A stretch of 64,000 nt of DNA, from positions 290,742-354,741 of the forward strand of contig JARBJD010000041.1 of NCBI GenBank assembly GCA_033064195.1. The letters are read 5' to 3'. The translations under genes were made by a program, and so were the position numbers. Below, in pieces: positions 34,811 to 44,142 of the stretch (within the stretch, counting starts at the first letter, position 1; the number at the start of each line of letters is the position of its first letter). Under the pieces are notes generated by a model that was not told where the DNA came from, did no database searches, and saw only the letters and a list, made by a program, of their open reading frames with translations. Origin of the DNA: Blattamonas nauphoetae. Lineage: Eukaryota; Preaxostyla; Oxymonadida.

Positions 34811-35450
34811 ATGTATGCGAGTCGTAGATACCCTCTTTTTACTCCAAAAGAACAATCAAGAAGTCTCTCTTTCTCTCTGGTTTCATCGTGTTCAGACTCT
34901 GTGACGAGCCTTGGCTTCCAAATCTGCATAGAATTGAATTTCTATTTTGACATCATCAAAACTGTGGTTGTTGCGGTGACACTTTATATGAAATTCTTCC
35001 AGGTATGTCAATAACCCAATCCATCATTTTTCTCCAAGTTATTTCCTGAGCAGCACGTCCTCTGGCGTAAGATCTCAAGTCCTATCGAATATGGATTCTG
35101 GTTTCTCGTTGAACTGTTTCGCATTCCTTTAGGAAGAAAGGCAAATCTGCAAGAATCTGTTTGCCCAATATCTTCATTAATATGATTAGTTCGTTGATTT
35201 CTCAACATTCACCGGCCTTACAGTACTGCAGATTATGTGGATCATTCCAAATTACATCGGTATCGACGTCAAATGGTCCGAAATCATCCTCCTCTCTGTG
35301 TACAGTGTATTCATCTTGATCGAGATTATTTGGGCTCAGGTGATTACTGGAATGTTGGAGAAGTACAATGTTGAAAAATATTACATGTATCGATATCTTC
35401 GGACGAGTGGACAGGATGAGATGTTTTCGAAGCTTCTTTTGAACAACTAG
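34811..35450 (+). CDS. TMEM17-like ciliary transition-zone membrane protein
   Basis: Exons 34811-35002, 35039-35158 and 35190-35450 with introns of 36 and 31 nt; 190 aa (human TMEM17 is 198). Four membrane segments are visible: IIKTVVVAVTLYMKFFQ, PIEYGFWFLVELFRI, STFTGLTVLQIMWIIP and IILLSVYSVFILIEIIWAQV. The word LGRKANLQES between spans two and three matches the YLGYVGNLQEKVPEL landmark of the TMEM17/TMEM216 (Transmemb_17) family, and SLGFQICIELNFYFD matches its opening. TMEM17 belongs to the MKS module of the transition zone, which gates entry into cilia. No part alone is long enough to be convincing; the splice-joined frame is. Confidence 0.7.
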
Positions 35451-35544
35451 TGTTGATTTTGTCTTCATTCAGTCTTTATTTCATTTCATTTTGAGGATTA
35501 CATAATGGATATAGTGAAATTATAATTCGTGTAAAAATGTTAAA

Positions 35545-36363
35545 TCAAGATGATGAAAGATAGAAATAGCCGAGATCCCTTCCTCTCAGGACAGTTCCAA
35601 ATGGACCTGCTGTTCCCATCGCGACAACAAGGCTTTGGTATGTGGTTGGTGCAACTTTTACCCTTTTCATAGCAGCAGCAAGTGCTTTTGTGTCTGAGTC
35701 GAATCCGAGTGTTACGCTGAAGAAAATGTGGAAAAAAAGATGAGACTGTGGTCCAAATTCCTCAAAAACATTAGGGCTTCCATATTCTTTCACGTATTTA
35801 ATTTTTCTTTCGCGAACGACATCATCCTTGATATCTAGGACCCATTGTGGGACTGGTTGGTCTTGAACGGCCTTGACAAGAATAAAAAGGATAAAAAAAG
35901 ACGAAACAAGGTGGCGAGTTGCATTTACAATTGTATCACTTAATGTTTGGATGTAAGAATCGATTGTTGAATTCCACATGGCATAGGAACCTAAAACGAA
36001 GTGAAAATGGAAAATAAATCCTGAAAACGAAAAATACCGCTCGCATAAGCCTTTTCCATGAAGACTTTTCCACTCTTCAAGTTCTGTGTCGTCTTCTGCA
36101 GAACACGACGAAGTGTTGGCTCGCATCCTTCTTGGAAATTGGTCATATACAAGGTAATGTGAGGTTGATGGACAGTTTCAAAGAAAATTTGCATAGTTGG
36201 ATCATATTTCCTGATTTGTTGGTTATATTGAAGGGAGAGCTGGAGAGAGAGATCGTGAGACGACAAGAGAGACTTCTTCAACGATACTGTCGACTTTCAG
36301 ATGAATATTGATTGTCCGTCCATAACAGATTTGGCTGAGTAGAATAGAGAGTTGAACTATCAT
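35545..36363 (-). CDS. Secreted 2H-superfamily phosphoesterase
   Basis: Five exons: 36363-36274, 36239-36038, 35990-35908, 35871-35747 and 35716-35545, with introns of 34, 47, 36 and 30 nt; 223 aa. A signal peptide (MIVQLSILLSQICYG) is followed by NIHLKVDSIVEELSLQYN. The two HxT motifs that define the fold are PHITLYMTNF and, only after splicing the 30-nt intron, GPHVTLGFD. GSYAMWNSTIDSYIQTLSDT and VPQWVLDIKD also match secreted eukaryotic members. The family cleaves or ligates 2',3'-cyclic or other phosphodiesters; the substrate here is unknown. Two introns are open and in frame, so an unspliced translation hides the second active-site motif. Confidence 0.7.
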
Positions 36364-36522
36364 TGTCGCGAGAGCTGAATGAGGAAAGATCGACCCGCAT
36401 GGAGTTCTTCATGAAGGACACTCAGTGCTGAAATCCATAAATTGACACTCCACAGACTGGTCCAATTATCTCAACGAATGACCAGACGAAATGAACCGAC
36501 ATTGTGAATACATCAGGCCTGA

Positions 36523-36678
36523 ATGGCGGATCATCTTCTTTCTGATAAGTTTGAGTATATAATTCACGCAGCGTGTGAAAGACGAGTTAGAGTGATCAAA
36601 TTACAAGTGGATGAGAAGGATGAAATAGAAGGAATGGCTGCTTACTTCGATCCTAGAGCTCAGAGTGTTGAGTTGTGA
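36523..36678 (+). CDS. Short ORF, 51 aa, possible small protein
   Basis: ATG to TGA frame MADHLLSDKFEYIIHAACER to FDPRAQSVEL. Composition is balanced and charged as in real proteins, and it lies between divergent genes (159 bp from the 2H gene start, 138 bp before the MRG15-like ATG). No family recognised. Confidence 0.4.
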   Translation: MADHLLSDKFEYIIHAACERRVRVIKLQVDEKDEIEGMAAYFDPRAQSVEL

Positions 36679-36816
36679 TTCACGAGGTTAATGAATCACT
36701 AAGAACTCATGAGCAGATTTTGAATGACAATTTCTGATTGATTTAAATGTAAAATCTATATTTAAACTCGAGAAATCAGTCTACAGTTTCATCCTCTCGA
36801 ACCGCCCCATCATCCC

Positions 36817-38131
36817 ATGTCATCACACTACACTCAAAATCAAGCTGTCTATGCTCTTTCTAAGGAAGTTTGGTACAAAGCCAAGGTGCTGAAAGTCCTC
36901 GAAACATCTTCAGGAACAGAATACCGAATTCATTACGCTGGATTTCGGGCATCGGACGATGAAACTGTCCCACCGAGTTCTTTGATGGAAATAAACGCAG
37001 AAAACGAAGTTATATACACTGAATCTCGCAAAAGAGCGACTTCCAGAAAAAGTGAGCAATCAAAACCAGAGGACACTCCAAAGATTGAGAGGAAGTCAAA
37101 AGTCAACATAATCAAAAATGATGAACAAGAAAATTCTGAAATCGATACTCCACCACCTGCAAATCAGAAGGCGTCTCGCTCAGTCCGGAATTTGGAATCA
37201 AACGCAGTTTGATATGCTCATTGCCTGAATCTTCTCTCGCTCTCAAGATTTCTTTCATTTTTCCGAAAAACCTCCAGACACAACTTCAAGTTGACTTGAA
37301 AACTATGGCAGATGACAATTCTGTTCGATTTTTCTTTCTGTGATTTCTATCCATCTGATTTCTCCGTCATTCAGGTTCACACTCTCCCGGCTACTGTTAC
37401 TGTTAGTGATATCCTAGAGGCATACAACGAAGAGACCTCTCGAAAAAAAGAGTATATTTTCTATTTTTGTGATATTTTGATGTGTACATCCACCGATTTT
37501 CAGATTTTTCATCAATGATATCTTCACATACTTCAATGGACTTGTTGATCGGATTTTATTGACACCAGATGAGGCAATATGTTACAAAATCTGGTTTGAT
37601 TATATTCATCTTCGCTCTCTGGGAGAGCCTGTTGGGTTCAGTGAAGAACAACCAAAGAGCAGAAAGGAAAAGAGAAAACGTATAGAAGACAGTCCAGAAG
37701 ACTTTGAACCTAAAGGGCCGCATTTTGATCCAAAAATTAATGTTGATGGGAATATTATTGATCCACATCTCCCGATCCAGATACTCAAAGATATTACCTC
37801 TCCTGCTGACATATTTGGGGGAGTTCATTTGCTTCGGCTCATTGAAAAACTCCCTTCGGTTTTACGAACGATAAAAACAGGGAAGGATGCTATTGATTTC
37901 GCTGGGTTGGAGAAGGAATTGACTTTATTTCTCGAGTTTGTTTTCTTCCCCAACATTCATTCAATCAGCTTTTTGGATCAGAACAAAGAAAGTGTACTAG
38001 ATCCATTGTACACTAAGATCAGCGCCATGAATGTAGATTCGAAAAAAGGGAGAAGAGCAATGAAAACAATTCTCCAATTGAATACCTCACAATACGATCC
38101 ATCTATACCTCTTTTCCCTCCAAAATCTTGA
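36817..38131 (+). CDS. MRG15/Eaf3-like chromo-barrel and MRG-domain protein
   Basis: Exons 36817-37206, 37248-37322, 37375-37451 and 37504-38131 (introns 41, 52 and 52 nt) give 389 aa. The N-terminal chromo barrel is clear: VYALSKEVWYKAKVLKV, then YRIHYAGFRASDDETVP. A charged linker leads to the MRG domain: NLQTQLQVDLKTMADD, LPATVTVSDILEAY, and the hallmark FGGVHLLRLIEKLPSVL. MRG15 reads methylated H3K36 with its chromo barrel and joins histone acetylase/deacetylase complexes (NuA4, Rpd3S) through the MRG domain, so transcription-linked chromatin control is the expected role. A basic insert (SRKEKRKRIED) interrupts the MRG domain. Confidence 0.85.
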
Positions 38132-38577
38132 TTTCTGCTGTGTTTTGCTTCTCTAATCCCTTTATCCACATATCCAATCACCTTTCATCATTCTGTCTCA
38201 TCAGATGTTGATTCTCTCCACATCTTCGGCCCCACCAACCACTTGCTCTTTGATATCCATTTTTCTTGTTCACGTTTAACGTATTTCATCGTTTTTGTTC
38301 CTCGATCATCATTCAATCTTCCATCATGACCGTTCCCAATCTTCAGCAAAATGGGCACTCTCTCTTTCCGAAACCTCTCCATTACAATGTTGTTTTGCTA
38401 TTCTCCATTTTTCTCAAGATTAAGAAAGTTTAGTATCCTTTCCAGAGGTGATTGGACCACAAAGCTGTTTTTCTTGCGATGAAGACCATTTTGAACGAGT
38501 AACGACAGAAAATCCTCAAACAATCATTCAAATAGCATGAAAAATTGATTATAACACCAGAAACGATGCTGTATGGC
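38132..38577. other. Intergenic stretch between convergent genes
   Basis: About 450 bp between 3' ends. Several short antisense frames exist but none is splice-supported or compositionally protein-like. Confidence 0.5.
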
Positions 38578-40853
38578 TTAATCATCCCAATCAATAACCT
38601 CATCACCCAAAATCTGACCAACTGATGATTTCTGCATCTCTCGAACACATAACAGATCTAATGATGTTCCTTCGTGATAGAGGAGTGCCTGTTTCAAGGA
38701 AATCATCAAAAAAGAAGAGACAAACACAGAATCTTATGCTTTCAGGGAGGCCACGGATACTAATTGGTTGCTGGTTTCCATTGACAAAGAAATGTGCTAC
38801 TCTTGGTGTAGCATCCATGTCAACTTCTATGCTCACGACATCGCCGTCGTACCAACGCTGATTCCCGTAGTGATCTTCGTGGTTGTGAACAACACTACCA
38901 TCAAAATAATAACCAGCACTTTGTTTTGTATCTCCTGGTGAATATGAGACAGGTATATTTAGCGAGGTTGACACGATCCCAATCACTGAAAAAAAGTTGA
39001 TGATAAAGTGAGAAAGAATGTGAAGAATAGTCTGGAAGCATACTTCTAGAATTCTTTGAATACTGAAAAGTCATATCGCATCTCCATCTACCATCCATAA
39101 TCACTTCTCGAACAGCAACTGTGGAGTAATGTCGATCAACTCTCTGGGTGACGCGAGAAATGGTTTCTTCCAATGGAAGATCAAGCTTTTGGCCGCCCGG
39201 GGTGAGTCGAAGTGTTTTCTTTGAGACAATCTGCTCTTCTGCAATAGTGTTGTCCGGGAAAATGACTTTTGAGTTTGGAGGGATTGCATATGGGCGACGA
39301 ATGCTGTCGAGTGAGAGAGAATCTGTAAGAGAGAATCCAAGCGATGAGGCGTTTTGTGATTCTTGTTCTGGAACTGGTTGGCGTTTACTGTGTTCTCGTT
39401 CATTGGCAAGTCTGTGTTGAATAAGGGCCTGGGCTTTCTTCTGAATTTCCTTTTCATCCGTTTTTTGATGTTCATTTTTATACTTTTCAGGGAAGCCTTC
39501 GGCATTAAGAGACTCATTGAAGCTGGGTGGTGGTGAATTTCCTCCAACAGCGGTTTTAACACCTTCTGGCTTTTCTTGGGAGATTGATGAGTCTGTTTGA
39601 GAAACTTCTCTTTTGGCCTTCATGTTGGCATTCATTTGTTGTTGGAAGCGACGGTATTCTTTTGATCGTGGCTTTTCACCTGTTGTTCGGAATTGACGGT
39701 TGCTTGGCATTGCCATCTCCATACTTTGTTTGATAATGGATTGAACATTACCAATTTGTTGGGTACCACCGATATGAGTGGAGATTGGTCTTGATGATGC
39801 TTCGCGTGGAGCAACTGGGCGTTGAATGTTGAGACCGAGACCAGGTGTAATTCCATAGTAATGGGTGAGGCGAGATAGATTTGCATCAACTGGATTGGTT
39901 TCATTCTGTTGTAGATTGTTTTGTTGTTCGGGGAAGTAAACACCCTTCTTTCGGAATAAAAACAGAGCCCAAACAGCGTCCTTTCGAAGGGAAATTGAGC
40001 CTTGTGTTGAACAGAGTTGGAGAGCAGGGATTAGCTTTTCGAGACGTTGTCTATTAGTTACATCGTCTAAATCACCCTTGCAGATCGCGCAGATAATATC
40101 GAGAACAGAACGTTTCCTGTCTTCAGCTGCTTCTGGGTCAAGCAGGACCACAGTCGCATCTTCGAGAAACTTTGATTCAAGTAGAGCTTGATGGAATGGC
40201 TGGCTGGACTGGGCAAGGGCAATGGTACAAGACGTGGCAGCGGTTTGACACGATGACAGTTCAGTCTGAAAAAAGTTGATTTGAATTGTTATCAGAAAAA
40301 GTTGATGAATAGATATGAACTGACCTGACTGAGGGTGAGGAGAGATGACACGACAAGAGAATATGTCATTGCTGTCGCAGTTTCACTCTCTGAAAATACG
40401 AGAGATGTGAGGAGCATCGATGCAATTCTCTGGATCTATTAGGAAATGTGAAAACAAACAATGAGATTCTCGTCGCGCCTATCTCTGATTATTTCGCTTA
40501 GAAGGACAATAAAGTCTTCAGTAATGAGAACATTAGCTACTTCTCGATCTGAGGATGATATTGAGAGATCATGTCAGAATACAATCGTTGAAACCTTGAA
40601 TGAGAGCGAATAAAATTTGTTGGAGATGATTTGTCTGCTGGCGCGGGTTTTCATTTGAAATAACATGAATGTAATTCGGTATATCTGCAGCCTATACATT
40701 AGAGAAAGATGCGAGAGTAGAGCGATTGAACTGAGGATTAACCTTGAAGACGCCATCAGCCATTAATTCGACTGTTGGTTGAGTGGAGTCAGTGATATTT
40801 GATTCAGTTATTGATGAATCATATGTTCCATAGGAATCTGTTTGGTAACTCAT
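38578..40853 (-). CDS. Armadillo-repeat plus SPRY-domain protein
   Basis: Seven exons: 40853-40743, 40691-40595, 40548-40460, 40429-40325, 40265-39044, 38985-38726 and 38688-38578; 664 aa. The first half is ARM/HEAT helices (HLQQILFALIQ, NVLITEDFIVLLSEIIRD, RIASMLLTSLVFSE, LDIICAICKGD, KLIPALQLCSTQGSISLRK). A polar linker follows, then a SPRY/B30.2-like domain: MIGIVSTSLNIPVSYSPG, GYYFDGSVV, YDGDVVSIEVDMD, VAHFFVNGNQQPISI, and ESIRFCALLYHEGTSLDLL after the last intron. SPRY domains bind partner peptides, often in ubiquitin ligases; the ARM-SPRY order is uncommon and I cannot name an orthologue. The third intron acceptor may be 24 or 30 nt from its donor, both in frame. Confidence 0.65.
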
Positions 40854-40903
40854 CAAAAATGAGGGTGATGAAAGTGATCAGGCCAAACTTAGATTAATCC
40901 CAG
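40854..40903. promoter_or_regulatory. Very short divergent promoter (50 bp)
   Basis: The ARM-SPRY gene (minus) and the transporter gene (plus) have start codons 50 bp apart, so transcription starts and control elements must overlap coding ends or be minimal. Confidence 0.5.
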
Positions 40904-43087
40904 ATGAGAACACCACCGCCGAGCGACCCGGTCATCGCTGTTGTTCCCAAATCCAAATCCCGGAAGAAGGAGAGCACATATCTCACAGGATCGATGAATC
41001 TTGTCAATACGGTGATTGGGGCGGGAACGCTCGGCCTCCCATTTGCATTCGCCAAGGCTGGTCTCGTTCCAGCAATCATTATGTTTTTTGCAATGGGGCT
41101 TCTCTCCTATCTTACCTTCTACTACAGTATGTACATGGCGGACGTCACTATGTTGTATTCTTTTGGAGATGTGTGGAATCTTTTTATTTTCATCTCTATT
41201 CCTCCATCAGATCGCGGCCAGACTTTACGGATCTTATGGTATCCTCCTTGTTGCTGGAACAGTGTTTGTGAAGTGCTTTTGTGTCCTTTGGTCATACTCT
41301 GTACTTTCTGGTGACTTCATCTCATCGTTTCTCCGAGCATTCGGCGTTCCGGCTGATAGCTTCTTTCTGAACCGTTGGTTTATTGCGCTTCTCCTTGGCT
41401 TCTTTATTCTCCAACCATTGTCATGGTTCCGAAGAATCGAAAGTCTTTCGTTCTTCAACACATTTGGCGTGTTCATCATGATCTATGCTGTTGTCGTCGT
41501 CATCATCCGATTTTTCTGGCAACAAATACCAGTTGTTCATGGCCCACCTGAAGCCGTCCACCCATCACTCACGATTATCCAATGCTTCTCAACTCTATCT
41601 TTTGCATTTGGATGTCACCAGAGTATCCCAATTCTGCAGGGAGAAGTCAAACAGAAATCGTTTCCGCTGATGATCAAAGTGAGTATCACCGGCTATTCCA
41701 TCGTGGCGGCGATTTACTTCTTCTGTGCACTTTTCGGATATCTTCAATTTACGGACAAATTCTTTGACCCAAATCAAACTTCGCCAGGTAACATTCTCAA
41801 CATGTTCGGAGACGGTGATATTCTTGCTCTTTTAGCGAGAATTGGAGTCCTCATTGATGTTGTCTTCTCCTATCCACTCCTGATGGTCCCCACGCGCTCT
41901 TCCTTGTTCAGCATCATCCGAGTGGTTTATGATCTCATCAAAAAGGACAAGTCGACACCGGCCAGTAAACTCTATGCAAATGGAAACGCTCCTCAACTCA
42001 TCCCACGACATTGGAAGGAAATCAAAATTGGATGCGGCTTGACCAAGCACCATCTGGCAACAGGATTTACAGGATCTATGATTACCGTGTTTACAACATT
42101 ACTGTCGTGTTTCTTGTATCAGGTTGCACTTGTATTCGATATCAATGGATCTACTGCTGGATGTGCTGTTGCCTTCGTTATTCCTCCTCTCCTGTACATC
42201 CGGTGCAAAACTCGACCTGACATTGCTGTGAATCTGGACAGAAAGCGAGTTATCATGAATATTCCGCCAGGACAGCCGATTCCCGGAGAAGAACCGGAAG
42301 AAGAATGGGAGGAGTACGAATCGGAGGAGGAAGTCACCGACCATGACTTCAGTGAAGATGGTGAAGAGTATTTCGATAAGAGACCAAGCGCGAATGGTCC
42401 TCCCTCTGATCAGCCATCTTCAGAACAACCAGCGAACGAAGTTCAAGAATCTAATGATGTTCCTAACCCAACACAAGACCCGGAGCCGGAACCAAGACCA
42501 AAGAAAACTAAGAAAGTGAAGGTCACTCGACGTCGGCGTGTTGTACATCAACTTGCTGCTCCCAAAAGAGTTCATCAAATTGATGTTGATGGACCAATTG
42601 GCGGAACGAGTCACAATGACGGAGTAATGCCGACTCAATCTCGGATGGGACTTTTGGCGGCACAATCACCCGCAATTACTCCACAGCCAGGATATGGTTA
42701 TGCCACGTCGCCTTCTCCAGACGCAACAAACTTCACGGTGGAAATGGTTGAAGCACCAGCGTACGAACCAACAGCAGATTCGACTGATGCATCAAGCTTT
42801 GCAGGCTTAAGCGGCAGAGATAGTGCAGCAGGAATTGAGCCATCACCTTCTATACAAGGGACAGAACAGTATCGATCAAAAGCACAACCATTCTATCTTC
42901 CAGACAACCCCGCTGACGACGATATGTATCAAAAACCAATCAGGAAATACTTGGTGAAACATAAAAATCAGAACCGAAGATTGTCATTGCATATCTCGTC
43001 ATGGTTCTTGGTATTGTACTCGGGTTAATTGCCCTCGCCATGGCAATCATCTACGATACAGATCTTAAAAACAAAATTTCCTTTTGA
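40904..43087 (+). CDS. Amino-acid transporter, AAAP/SLC38-like
   Basis: Exon 1 40904-41170, intron 41171-41210, exon 2 from 41211. Opening SMNLVNTVIGAGTLGLPFAF is the first-helix signature of amino acid/auxin permeases (SLC32/36/38). Eleven hydrophobic helices follow, with an acidic, Pro-rich cytosolic loop of about 240 residues before the last one. The frame of exon 2 stops at 43028, but the missing last helix (IVIAYLVMVLGIVLGLIALA) is present in another frame ending at 43087. A 26-nt GT-AG segment (42954-42979) is exactly right in length to join them, giving 705 aa; a frameshift is the alternative. It likely moves neutral amino acids with H+ or Na+ across the plasma or vacuole/lysosome membrane. 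Confidence 0.75.
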
Positions 43088-43330
43088 TATATTCCTAGTT
43101 TTTCTGATATATCACAACTTGCTGTGAATACAATCTTCATTCCTCATGGTTTTCATTTCATGAGTCTTCTCTCCTTACTGTCTCAAGCCATGATCAACTA
43201 TTTTTCACCAATTTTCTGTTTTAAAACGGTCATGAAGAACCCAATTTTAAGTTTATTTCGAGAAAGAAAGTTGAAACAGTAATTTTTAGTTCGAATTGAA
43301 GAGAAAGTCACTCAGACTTGAGATTGGCAC

Positions 43331-43918
43331 TTACCATCCCCAGCCACCAGCTCCCCCACCTCCAAAGGAGCCATATCCACCGGAGTTGCAGTTGTTCATT
43401 CCGGCAGCGTTGGCGTATTCGTTGTTGGCGCATCCGCTTGAGCCAGCACCGTACATGTTGTTGTTGGAAGCGCAGCTGTTCATGTTGGCCATTCCATAGG
43501 TGTCAGCACCAGAAGCGCAGCAATCGTTGATGTTGTGGACAAGGACTTCGTTGGCATTGCGGTTGGCGAAGTTACGAACACCGCTTGCTTGGGCAGCGTT
43601 CATGTTGGCGACACAGTTGTTGGAGTTGACAGCTCCAGCTTGTTGGCCATAGTTGCAGGTGTTTCCTCCAGCGCCATAGGCGTTGGCGTTGTTCACATTT
43701 CCGTAGTTGGCTGATTGGCCACCTTGGCCGCCCCACATGCCACCCATTGGGAAGCCACCACAGCCCATTCCACCCCAGCCGCCGAGGCCGCCACAGCCCA
43801 TTCCGCAGCCACCGCAGCCACCACAGCCACCACAGCAGCTGCAGAGAGGCTCAAATCCGCAGGAAGAGCAGAATTGAGCCGATGCAAGTGAGACAAGGAT
43901 AGAGAGAAGAGTGCTCAT
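43331..43918 (-). CDS. Secreted Gly/Cys/Asn-rich protein
   Basis: ATG at 43918 gives MSTLLSILVSLASA, a clean signal peptide, then 180 residues of unusual composition: a Cys/Gly cluster (CCGGCGGCGGCGMGCGG), a Gly/Trp/Met part, then an Asn/Ala/Tyr/Cys part with recurring NANMN, NNANAYG and NSCASNNN words, ending in GGYGSFGGGGAGGWGW. No enzyme motif. Such proteins are typical of walls, cysts, adhesives or silk-like matrices; a surface or extracellular structural role is inference. An earlier in-frame codon adds 11 residues but would spoil the signal peptide. Confidence 0.75.
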   Translation of the reverse strand: MSTLLSILVSLASAQFCSSCGFEPLCSCCGGCGGCGGCGMGCGGLGGWGGMGCGGFPMGGMWGGQGGQSANYGNVNNANAYGAGGNTCNYGQQAGAVNSNNCVANMNAAQASGVRNFANRNANEVLVHNINDCCASGADTYGMANMNSCASNNNMYGAGSSGCANNEYANAAGMNNCNSGGYGSFGGGGAGGWGW

Positions 43919-44142
43919 GATCGATTCAGGATAATGATCAGAAATGTTCAATGATTCGTGTCTGCTACTCAGCTAAATGCTCGTCATCGAAGAGCGTGTC
44001 ATGTCATCAGAATTTCCATAATAACTTTCTGGGCTTCTGCAAGGTGAATACACGTTCGGAAGATTTTTAAGGACATCAAAGTCCATTGAAAATGAGTCAA
44101 AAATACGAGAGAGGGGGATTTAGAGATTTGAATTGAGATGAC

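Noticed and set aside
40436-40459. 24-nt intron in the ARM-SPRY gene
   Set aside because: A second acceptor six bases later gives 30 nt, which matches other introns; the shorter one is kept only as an alternative.
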